The notes beneath the pieces are model-generated. The model did no database searches and was not told where the DNA came from. It saw only the letters and a program-made list of their open reading frames with translations. A DNA stretch of 64,000 bases from Mesodorylaimus sp. YZB2_4 (Eukaryota; Nematoda; Enoplea; Dorylaimida; Dorylaimidae). Each line of letters starts with the position of its first letter. The stretch's first letter is position 1. The DNA is taken from positions 659,067 to 723,066 of the forward strand of contig JASANH010000976.1 in NCBI GenBank assembly GCA_030248295.1. The letters are read 5' to 3'. Of the stretch, positions 51,075 through 61,300 are shown one piece after another. A program made the position numbers and the translations under genes.

Positions 51075-51731
51075 ATGGTTTTAAAAGTGCTTCAATCACG
51101 CAACATCTGTATCATGGAAGTGGCATTACTTTGTCTAATTGCATGGGTATTTCAAGGTATTTTTTATTTAACATCTTTCTGAGCATTTTGAAAGAAAAAT
51201 TTACCACCAGTTGTTTCCCCAATCGGCCCGACATATAAGCGATTATTATGCACCAGCTGTGAAACCAACGAGCATGATTGCTTTCTTGGCGCCTGCACAG
51301 TGGAGAGTAAGCGGCCTGCATGTCACACAGTTGTGTGTGAGCGGAGTGAGGATAAGTATTATTCCACAGTCGATTGTCCTTAACTGGTTTCGTTTCACTT
51401 TTAAGACGCTTCGACGTTTAGAGTACGGAAAATGTGCTCCGATTCGGGCGCTTCGAACCTTGGCTATCACATGGGGCCGTACATGTTCCACTTTGAACTT
51501 GGTGATCGTGACAACTGCGTGGCTTTTCGTTGTAATTACGAGCATTTTTGCTCGGATGACCCCGATTTTATTATTAGCCGTCTGCCCAGAAAATCTATTC
51601 CAGGGCCTGGGCCACCTGGGCCAGCTGGCCCAGCCGGGCCACCTGGACCGCCTGGACCACCCGGTCTACCTGGGCCCCCTGGGAAGCCAGGGCTGTCTGG
51701 GGGGCTGAAAACTACAGGGCCGCCACTATAA
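51075..51731 (+). CDS. Ly6-like Cys domain with collagen tail, copy B
   Basis: A putative secreted protein of 180 residues from exons 51075-51156, 51211-51345 and 51406-51731, all with good GT-AG borders and matching phase. Exon 1 gives a signal peptide (hydrophobic [13 protein letters not shown]). Exon 2 starts the cysteine domain with [14 protein letters not shown]. Exon 3 contains [35 protein letters not shown], a short linker, then about 11 Gly-X-Y triplets ([15 protein letters not shown] type, nt about 51600-51705) and a short end without a membrane anchor. Eight to ten cysteines in Ly6/uPAR-like spacing suggest a three-finger fold. The tail is too short for a stable collagen alone but could trimerise the heads. 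Exon 3 has the same 326 nt length as in copy A. AATAAA follows at 51964. Confidence 0.78.
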
Positions 51732-51734
51732 TAG

Positions 51735-52700
51735 TTCCACTTCCAGACAGCGCTAATGATTTTTGTGGTTCTGACGCAATTTCATGCTTGCAGGCAGCAG
51801 TTGACCCGAACTACTAGAGCACGATTTAATGAATCTTGCATATAGCAGTTGCACTCCTTTTTTTCCAGTCAAGTGTCTGTCTATCTTGAGCGGGACCGTA
51901 AATCTTCAGAATTCGCAGATCTGCAGCACTATAAACAGACCGTTTCTAAGATCGCTTTAACGTAATAAAATCCCAAGTTCTAGTAGCACCTGCCTTGACT
52001 TTACAGATGCTGTAATCGGGATGTACAGTGTGCACTGTTTCCAGTAATATTGATAAATGTTTTTTGTAGGTCTTGTCAGACTGGAAGACTGAAATCTTTA
52101 AAGCCTAGTTATGTTCCCTGCAATCTGCCTTTGGGAACCCATCAGTCAGATGGAGCCATCATAACTTCGGGGCAGCCTTTCATAGAGGGCATTTCCGGTC
52201 GAGGCAATGTTTGCTTGAAGATTATGGAGATCAGGTTGTGAGTAGTACTCATACTGCAACCTTGAGCCCCTAAGAACCCGAGCCCGTAGACAAGTGCTCG
52301 GACGAACAACATCGTATCGTTGTCGTCTCGGTCTTGGCGAGAGGAAAGAGGACGGTTTTTTTGAGGTAGACGTTTTGGTAACGTCCCGAGCTCTTTAACT
52401 GGTCCGTTTGTGTTTCCATTTTGGTCGCACTGCAGACGGACTGCATTTTGTGAGCTTTTGTTCGAATGCCTCAGGATGCTCTCGAAACGAGTTCTTCTGC
52501 TAGTTTGCGCCTGTTCGAGGTTCATCCTGGACACGAATCTAGCTCTCGGGTGATTTCGCTTGCGGCTCACGGTTGGCTTTCGCTGGAGACGATTTCACGT
52601 TGGACTCGTTTGCGCAGCTGTTTTTGGTTTTCACTGGAGGCGAGGTCGTCGTTGTTGTTTACTGTAAAGATAACGATTGTTAGTTCCGAGTAGCAGTCAA
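51735..52700. other. No confident gene
   Basis: A 142-codon minus-strand frame (52142-52570) and a plus-strand frame (52466-52693) overlap, and neither shows a domain. This may be the 5' part of the retroelement relic that follows. Confidence 0.4.
51964..51969 (+). terminator. Poly(A) signal of copy B
   Basis: AATAAA placed 233 nt after the stop codon of copy B. Confidence 0.4.
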
Positions 52701-52749
52701 TCCACAGAGATAGATGAGAAAGGACATTTTGGCTAATAATGGCGGGGTG

Positions 52750-53680
52750 GAGGTAGTGATCCTTAAGTGGTACAGGTTGCTCTACAAGGATTCATGGAAA
52801 CGTACATTGCAATGACGGCTCAGGTGCAGAATCTGACCGTGGTCGTGCAACAAATGCAGCAAACGCTGTGGATTAGCAGGGTAACGCTCCAAATGTGGGG
52901 AAACCCGCAAATCAACGCGGTAAACCGGAATGGAAGACCGAATGTTCTGTTTGGGAATCACAAGGAAACAGTAAGGAAGGATCAACCTTTCTTCTCGAGC
53001 CACTTCGCGGAAAAACGGAAGAGGATGTGGATCGATACTTTGAGACATTTGAATATTTGTTGGGTTAGGTACCAGGCGTGTCGGATGCGATTCGACTGGG
53101 CAAGCTAGAGAAATTCTTCGTGATAGAGCTGAATGCTCTCTGCAGTGGTAATGCAGACCGAACGGGTGCGTACGCGAATGCGAGGGCATATTTAACTGAC
53201 AGATTAGTCCCAAGTCATCAACGTGCTGTACGGTCTATCGTCAATCGTTTACTACCAAGCAGAAGGGAAAGAAAGAAACAAGTGATTTTGTTTGCGAGCT
53301 GCCCCAGTTAGCGGATTTAGCTTTCCTGGACGCGGCCCAAGATGCCAAAGATTTCTTTCTCAGGGAGAGATTGATCAACGGAACCACGTTTAGCACTAAA
53401 GAGAGAACTATGTATAAGATATGGAAGGCAGCCCAGACTTTAGGAGGGGCTCTGGACGAAGTACTGTAGGCAATGCAAAAGGCGGAGACAATACAGAATT
53501 CCGTTTCTGTTTTTCCAGCGCAGATACACGCTCCAGCTGACATGTTCAAACATGCGATATGCGGCAGTGCCTGTGGAAGAATAAGACGATTGGCTCGCGG
53601 TTTCGCGCGTGGCCGCGGTGGTAATCGCTGGAATTGTGGACAGTCAGGGCACGAAAAGGATGCTTGCCAGAAGCTGTAAG
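52750..53680 (+). mobile_element. Decayed Gag of an LTR-type retroelement
   Basis: Plus-strand fragments in shifting frames read as a Gag polyprotein. A coiled segment (52767-52880) is followed by an EEDVDRYFETFEYLL-type capsid start and a helical capsid body. An Arg/Gly-rich stretch ends in a zinc-knuckle-like WNCGQSGHEKDAC (about 53628-53670), whose first cysteine is lost. Several frame breaks and a stop make it non-functional. No protease, reverse transcriptase or integrase follows within the window, and no paired LTRs were recognised. Confidence 0.6.
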
Positions 53681-54138
53681 AGATGATCATGCTCGTATAA
53701 GCAGCACAGAGGGCAGTGAAGGTGCAGGCTATGGGTCTAGTCGGGGAGCCATAAGTGAAAGCCATGGTCAAAGGCACTTTTCGGTGGGCGAAGACGGAGG
53801 CGAGCTGAAGCAGATTGAAGGCCACGCTGACACGCTGAGTTCGATCCGGTCAAGCTCTTCCAAAAGGACGACGGCAAAGCCGAGAAGTCCTACGCGCTGG
53901 CCAACACGAGAGACCCAGTGATTAGCGGGAATAACAGTGACAAAAGTCAACCTGGACTATAAAGAGTCAGCCCGGACTTTTTTCCCGCGCCGTCGAACAG
54001 CTCTGTGACCCAAGCGTGCATAGGCAAGCGATCGTATCAAGTTTAAAATGCTTAGATTTTAACTTCCTCATGGACCTGTAGGCTATTTGTAAGACGTGTT
54101 GAAATAGTCTGAAATAGTGGGGCTTAGCATATGATGCA

Positions 54139-54700
54139 CATAGTCTACGCCCATCTATACGTGGAGACCTACCCCGCTTCAGTATCATTCTGGTTTCGGG
54201 GAAGGCGGGCTATTGATGGCGCGCTATTGTGAACTGGCCGCTCTGCCATGCGATAGAGGGCCGACTCAGGACGCGATACGAAAGCAACCGTTTACTAAGG
54301 CGGCCAAACTATTGACTGATTGATCGTCAGAGGACCACCAAAGGCACACACAGGCGAGGCACGAAACAACAGGTTAGTATCAATGCAAATCAAGAACCAG
54401 TCCAGGTTAGTCAATACCTCTACGCTATAGCAAGTACTGCATGACACGTGATTTTGATGGTTCAGCCGAAGACTCTCAAAGAGCAACTAAAGCCATGAAA
54501 AAAGCTTGGGTGTTGTGGGTGCCAGCTACTCTGCGATGATTGGAGATGATACAGTAAGGTATTTTTTTTATATCGTAATGTCATAGAGTACAGCCTCAAG
54601 TGTGACTAACATAAAGGAGCAAGAGAGTGGTGCCATCTTGGTGAAAGCACTACAGTAGTTATTTCTATGACTTTTCCGGATCATAAAAGCCCAGATTTTG
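54139..54700 (+). repeat. Direct repeat, right copy, split by an insertion
   Basis: The first part (54139-54235) and second part (about 54508-54690) together match 43837-44100. Between them lie about 270 bp (54236-54507) that have no partner in the left copy. Either this copy gained an insertion or the left one lost sequence. Confidence 0.65.
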
Positions 54701-54913
54701 GATGCACTTTATCCACCCTAACATTTACATATCCGCAACTTACTCCCAAGGATAGGCCAAGGATTTCACTGGGGATTTCACAAGATGCGGTCACTGATGT
54801 CGTCAAGCAAGTGTCGGACGTAAGTAGCTGACCTATACGAGTCGGGTGGGTCTCTGCTCATGATAGAAGTTTGGGCTCTCGTCCGTTCCAGCTAAAGGCT
54901 GGTAGCGATGGGC

Positions 54914-55537
54914 AAAGTGGAAGAAATTGCCGAAGGTTCGAAGACTGGTGCTCCAAGAGCTGGTCAAGATCATGTTGCTGCCTCAAGCCGTCCTCAAACC
55001 TGCCCTGCCTCCTTGGTCAGCTCCGGAGTGGTGGACACGGCTGAAAAGGAAAGAGATCACCGCCAAGGTACCCGCCGACGCGTTCACGCATAATCAACTC
55101 TGGGACGCCGTCGCTGATCAAATACATGCGGCCAAGGACGGTCGAGCGGCCGAAAGCTTGGAAAGGCACCTTCCGTGGAGCCAAAGGCCAGCTACTACCT
55201 GGAAAGCTCGTGTGCTTGGCTTTCTCTGACCGCCGCTGACTAGTTTACGTTTCAGGTCTTGGACGTGCCGAAGGACAAGCAGTTCCCCACCATGCCCATC
55301 ACGACCTCCCTGGTAGGCACATGGCCTAAGGACTGCAACGAGCCAACTTCACGCGCCTGGACGCGGCGGGACACCTGGCGGCGAGGGCCCTGATCGAAGC
55401 CTTGACCAACATTCTGCTCATCGGTACGAACGTGGCCGAACTGGATCGAGAGAAGAGCGTGGCCATGACGTTGCGGTCGATAACCGGTGAAGACCGCAAC
55501 GTTATGGCCACACTCGGTGACCGGTGGAGCTTTTGAA
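54914..55537 (+). CDS. Unassigned coding-like exons
   Basis: Two long frames look coding but do not fit into one clean model. The first (about 54914-55228) encodes a Trp-, Leu- and Lys-rich peptide with PPWSAPEWWTRLKRKE. The second starts after a strong TTTACGTTTCAG acceptor (55257) with VLDVPKDKQF, and changes frame near 55320-55340 to a helical stretch that ends at 55535 with GDRWSF. An 18-nt gap with GT...AG ends separates the two frames but does not correct the phase. I do not recognise the family, although the Trp-Trp block hints at a DNA-binding protein. It may be a fast-evolving gene or a pseudogene. Confidence 0.35.
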
Positions 55538-55826
55538 CCGCGCTAAAAACCCAGGGCAGCCAAGTGAGTCTTCCGACCGAGCCCATCGTAGAGGCTAGAT
55601 GTTGGTGAGCCGAGCAGATGACAAAGGATGGCCTCACCCTTGTTTCATATCATGCTTTACACTATCGCACCTGTCCTATTCTGTAAATCGATCCCTCTTT
55701 ACAGCCGGAGTCTACTCTGCATTGTGAAGACCGCCTTCTTTCCCTGTTCCCCCCGAGCTGGCCCTCATTGGTGACTGGTGATCGCTGGCGAACGGTTGGT
55801 TGCGAAGATCGGATCGTGCGGCGAGA

Positions 55827-56868
55827 ATGGGGGACGCGAGCTTGTCGGCGCAGGTGCAGTCACAATCGCAGGTGGAGAACATGCACGACTGGTGCGAGCG
55901 GTTACGGAGAAAAGGCATGCAAAGCCTGATGGAAGAGTTCAACGCGATCAGATCGGAGCCGCTGGCCGGAACGACGACGGCGTGCGAGCAGAACGCGGCG
56001 CTCAACCGATACAACAACATTACGCTGCTGGACAACACGAGGGTGATCCTGAGCGACGGGCTGGCCCAGCAGTACATCCACGCCAGTTACGTGGACGGCT
56101 ACAACCGGCAGAAAGCGTACATCATCTCGCAGTTGAGTGCAGGGTGGCAGGTGAGTGCGGCCTGGAATAATGCCCTCTGTTCAGGCCCCCGTCCCACCGG
56201 CCATCGTCGACTACTGGCGGATGGTGTGGCAAGAGCGAATCACGTTGATCGTCTGTCTGACGTCGTTGAAAGAGCGAGGCGGCGCCAAAGCCGACATCTT
56301 CTTCCCGCCCGAAATGTCGAGGCCTTTCCGAGCCGGCCCGTTTCGCATCATTGCCGAGTCGATCAATCCGATACCAGGCCATCGTCGAGTCATGTTGGTC
56401 CACTTGCGGCTGACTTGCTGGTTCGCCAAAAGAGGGGCGCCTCCTCGCCTCGTCATCATGATCTACTACGGCAACTGGCCGGACACGGCGGTAAGTGAGC
56501 AGGGGACGGGACGGGCTTCGGCCTGCTCCATTCTTGCTTGCTTTCAGGTGCCGCAGGACACGGCCCAATTCCTCAAGTTCGTTCGGCTGATCAAAATGTT
56601 CGAAGTGTGGACAGGGGATCGCGCTCCGCTTGGTGCTCGTCCTCCCGCCTTGGTTCACTGCAGCGCCGGCGTGGGTCGTTCAGCCACGTTGGTAGCGTGT
56701 CGAATCGCTATGGATCAACTCGAGGCCACCGAAATGGTCGACGTGCCCGCCCTCGTGCGAAGAATGCGACGTCAACGAGCCATGGCCGTCCAAAACGTTC
56801 TCCAGTACGTCTTCATCAACCTGCTCGTCGCCGAGGCCACTCGTCAGCGTCGAATGCAGTTCCAGTGA
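55827..56868 (+). CDS. Protein tyrosine phosphatase, single domain
   Basis: A classical PTP of 316 residues from exons 55827-56150, 56185-56490 and 56548-56868, joined in phase. The sequence shows the NRYNNI motif (KNRY in most PTPs), DNTRVIL, the YIHASYVDGY substrate-recognition segment and DYWRMVWQE. The WPD loop comes at the exon 2 end (NWPDTAVP), and the catalytic VHCSAGVGRS follows with the Cys and Arg intact. There is no signal, TM or targeting domain, as in the many short PTPs of nematodes. The first intron is only 34 nt, and accepting it leaves six residues (LSAGWQ) between the usual SQ and AP. A different or non-canonical donor right after the SQ codons would restore the consensus. 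Likely an active enzyme; substrate unknown. Confidence 0.9.
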
Positions 56869-57394
56869 ACCGTCGTCCACACTGTGATTCGGGATCGTCA
56901 GTGACTGAGTGATACGCCAGATTGGTACGCGTTTGTGTGTCCTTCGATGTGGATTCGGGAGTGTGCCTTGCGATCGTAACGGTGATCAGGGATCAAGGTA
57001 CAAACGTGTACCAAAAAAACAACAGTTGAGGCAGTCCCCATTCCGCGCTCATAAACACAATGGATTGAACAGTGAATATTCCTGCAAGATTTGATTCCTG
57101 ATATTTCATCATGTGTAAGAGCGAGGTATCCTCGAAGAGAAGACAAAGATAGCAAGACTGGCATTGGAGAGGACGTTTAGGTCGCGCCACGCAGGCTTCA
57201 TCGGACCGAGTGGCATACAAGGGCATATATACACGATCAATGCCACAATATCCTTCCGACGACGCAGACGAAAACATGTCCGAAGATCCGCATACGTTGC
57301 GCGGCTGGCGAACAGCGCGTGCAGCTCCAGCGAGTCAGATAGGGCTTAGCTGAAGCTCTTAACTCTAGCTGATGGACAAAGACAAGCTCAAGTC

Positions 57395-57530
57395 TTCTTG
57401 CTCGGATGGGGTCACATCGGCAAAAAAGTTGGAGGCCAGTTTGCAAACGACAAACCCTCTCATACCTTGCAGTGGGTGACTCACCCGTTGCCATCGAGTC
57501 ACTCCGAGCGCAGAGACGGAAGCAAAACAA
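57395..57530 (+). repeat. Partial dispersed repeat copy
   Basis: Contains AGTTTGCAAACGACAAACCC, GTGGGTGACTCACCCGTTGCC and GCGCAGAGACGGAAGC, which align with the first third of the copy at 57660-58030 that follows about 280 bp later. The later blocks are missing. Confidence 0.6.
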
Positions 57531-57659
57531 ACAAGAAATGAGACAACGCTTTTCAGAATATATGTAGGTGGCAATCCATTACCAGGGACCAGAAAGTATA
57601 GCAAACGCCGTCAAAGACCATGATGACCGTGGGGTGCAGTCGCCCGTATTGCTTGGGAG

Positions 57660-58030
57660 CCAGTGGTCGGACTCGTCCAGGGTGTAATCCCCCGTGACCC
57701 GGTGATGGAGGTCAGTTTGCAAACCAGAAACCCCCGCTGACTTGCACGCCGGGCCGTGGGTGACTCACCCGATACCACCAAGGTGCTCCGAGTAAAGAGA
57801 CGGAAGCCACACGAGGAGACAGCCTCGGCTGTCCAACACCAGCAGGGTCACAGCCCTTCCGAGGAAGTCGGTGTCCTGTCCAGGATGTCCTCGCGCGGAG
57901 GTGCCTCCTCGTGGAGACACACACAGAGGGAAGCTGCCGTGTGTGCTAGGTCCTTGCACTTGCTTAGAAACTTTGACTGCCGGCTGGCTGCAGGCAAAAA
58001 CGGGCTTCGGCCCACAAAAAACAGCAGCTT
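57660..58030 (+). repeat. Dispersed repeat, fullest copy
   Basis: A GC-rich, non-coding block of about 370 bp. It starts around GTCAGTTTGCAAACCAG, passes GTGGGTGACTCACCC, GAGACGGAAGCC, CAGCCTCGGCTGTCC and GTGGAGACACACACAGAGGG, and ends CAAAAACGGGCTTCGGCCCA. Relatives lie at 12.99, 25.8, 38.6 and 57.4 kb in both orientations. No inverted ends or target duplications were found, and the ends are not defined. Confidence 0.6.
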
Positions 58031-58399
58031 CGAGTTGAAGCCGCGAGAGAAATCCACACTATTGAAGATATTCTGACTGTTGATGCGCCTAGCTCACGAG
58101 ATTCACTGGGCGAGGATCAGCCTGCATCTGTGGAATCTATGCCCTAGCCCACATTCTGGCCCCGCCATACCTCAGCCCAACGGACTGACGAAAAAACGCA
58201 ATGCTAGTTCTTAGACCTGACAGAACACTCAAGAATGAAATTTTTCTCGTCTTTCTCCCACGCTACTAGTTGCAAAATACGAATTCAAAAGAAGCCAATC
58301 ATCAAATACATCCAAATTATCTCCTCTAATCATAGTCGTGCTCTTCTACTGTTAATTAACCCCCACCCCGAAGATGTACTTTTTCCAAAATTCTTCCGC

Positions 58400-61300
58400 T
58401 CACGACGATTGCATCAGCTCGTTCTCCTTCTTCGTCAACCATTCCACGTTGCGTTCCAACCACGACAAACGATCGACAGATACGTTATAGAGCTCGGCAC
58501 TTACGCCAGCCATTCTTTTCGTCAAAGAAGCGCTAAAACACAAACATTGACACTGCCTGCACCCTCGCTAGATCGCCCTTGGTCGAAACAGGGGCGGGAG
58601 GACTAATGCCACTATCGTAAGCACCACCTACCGTTTTCGGCACAAGACGATCCTCGCCAACGCAAAGATTTCCAGATCGGCAACCTGGTCCACATCGTCC
58701 ATATCCAATTGATTCATCACGTCTTGTTCGAACGTCAAGTCGATCAGCTCCGTCGTGGCGCGATCCGAACCTTGCGGCTAAAAATGGCGCTCATCGTATA
58801 GGAGAATCCAGCAGTCGAAGCCACACCCCTTACGGTCAAGAATAGACTCGATCCATCCAAAGTAGCTTCATCTTCTACAGCCGTTTGGTAGCTGCGCACT
58901 GAGCTGAAACACAAACCGCCTTCCCTCGAGTCACTTTTCACGCAGCCGCACTTGCTCTCACCTTGTCTCAGCTCCGTCATCGACTTCTTGCACGTTTTCT
59001 CCCAATGCTTGACCCACGTCATCCATGTCCTCGATGACAGCGAGATCGGCATCGAACAACGCATCGTTCAAGAAAGTTCTTTCGCCGTGCGACACCTTCG
59101 ACAAATAAACGTGGGCAACACCGTTCTGAAATGGCGAATGAAATTATTCACGCCGCTAAAAAAAAGAGTCAAACGCTGACTTGCATCTTTTGCAAATCGG
59201 CTGTAAGGACTGATGAGCCGCAGAAATCAGCCACAAAGACCCCCGCTTCCGGTGCCCACGTCTGAAACGTATACAGATGTAAACCCGTGTCCGCGAACCT
59301 GCTCACAGTCTTACTTCTCCGGGCGGCATCAGTCCGGCCAAACAGCTCTCGATCGCTTGAGCTGGCAACGAAAAAAAGTGTCGTACCAAATAAAACACCG
59401 AGTCTGCCTTCACAATGACTTCGGTTCCGTAATCGACCAGCACAACCTGAATCCACAGACCATATCTCCACGCTCAAAACACCCGCGTTCTCGCATTACC
59501 CTCGCCTCGCCATTGACAACGTCGGTGACCGATCCACGACACCACTGATCATCCTCGTACAAGCAGGCGCAAACCATTCCAGCCTTCACCTCGGCGGTGG
59601 GAATCCGGGCAGCGTTCGAGGTCGAATAAAAATCACTACGAGACATCGCAGTTTGGTGAGCATGATTTCAAAGAAAATAATTTCGAAAAAAAACTTACCC
59701 CATGTCCGCAATGCGTGTTTCCAATTCGCCGTAGACCGAATGCAATTGCATGAAAAATCGTCCCGGAGTATCGACCTGAGCAACTAGAACCTAAAAACAT
59801 TTGCGTAAAGGCCAGAACCACACAAGTATTCTTGGTACCAAACCTGGAACTGGCGAGTCGACTCATCCCCGTCCAACGAGAGAATCGAATCTGGCACCGA
59901 TTGAGTAGCAAAGTTCTCACCAAATTGGACAAAGTCGTGGACTGCAAAAACCATGTATCCCATCAAGGATCGCCCGAACCCATCACACTCAACTTACCGT
60001 CAAAACTGTACTTGGCGACACTCGGAGAAGGATTGCTGCGCATCAGGTAATTGGTCCACGCATTGGTCGAGGGTTTGTAATCTGCTTGAGCAATCAGAAC
60101 GACGCCACCTGAAACGACAGTCACGACACCCAGCTCGGAATACTTAAACCAGGCCGAGTTACCTTCGTACATGAAATCGAACACGTCGATATAGTCAAAC
60201 AACTTGATGCTGAAATCGCCTTCGACCTCCTTCAGAGGAAACGGCTTCCCGTAAGCGCGCTAAGCAGAAAACGAAGAAAACATGAAACACGGCAACGATA
60301 GGGCAAACAGACTCACCGACCTGATAAGCAGTTTGGATTTGAGTGAGAAACAGCGTCCGACTCGGAGAGTTCATTGCCAGAACCCAGATTTCATCCACCA
60401 GAGCATCCATATTTTCACTGACGTTTTCTGCAAAACAAAAAAGTTTCATATCGCAATTAAGAGACAACGAGAAATCATACTTTTGGCTTGGACAGCCTTC
60501 GTAGCACTAGATTCGGCCTTGACTGCAGCTGAAGCACCGAGTGTTAGAAGCGAACCAGTGGCGCTTGATGAACCGACAGCAGTGGTCTCCGATGTTCCTG
60601 CCCCGCATACCATCATTTCACGGCCGCGGATCGAGGTCCGAAACACGTCTGGCATTTTCTGAATAAACTCGAGCAGCGACAGCATTCCGAACTGGCTCAA
60701 GTCCAAGTCTCGGTCAGTAACAGTCTGAAACATTTTGCTTGGTCCAGTCTCGCCAAAAACCGGAAAGTAAAAAAAGCGAAATAAATCTGCTTACTCGATA
60801 CGCAGACGGAAAGTCCAAAAAGGAAATGCCGGACGGGTATTTTTGTAAAACCTGGAGAAAAGAGAAATCAATCGCCGAAATCAAGTCTGGAAAATTCACT
60901 CACTTTTTGCATTTGCCGCTTCATCTCGGCCCACGACAAATTCGGCGACGCGCTCGGCTGCTTCGACTGATTTATCATGGCCAGATTCTTTGGCGCCACG
61001 GCTGGCATGGCGTCAGCGAGACTGGCCATAGTCGACAAGGAGTCGCGGCAAGCAGACTTTGGCTTGATATAGGCATGACCCGAGTTCACCACGACTTCGC
61101 AAATGTCTGCGCAAGATTGCCGTACGAAATCGAGTCCGACGCTGCAATTTTGCTTGAAATGGTGAAGATACGCGTCTTGAAACACCGACCATTCTACTCC
61201 ATTCTTGTATCTCGAAAGCAGTTCCAGAATACGATTTTTGAAAGAAAGGATGGCCGAATGGGTGTGATACGACTGGCTCGAAGACACTGCGGCTTGCTGC

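Larger units (their letters stand above)
56869..58399. other. Intergenic, repeat-containing
   Basis: Holds two partial copies of the dispersed repeat family (listed separately) and a copy of the CCGCCATACCT word near 58160. No gene is supported. Confidence 0.5.
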
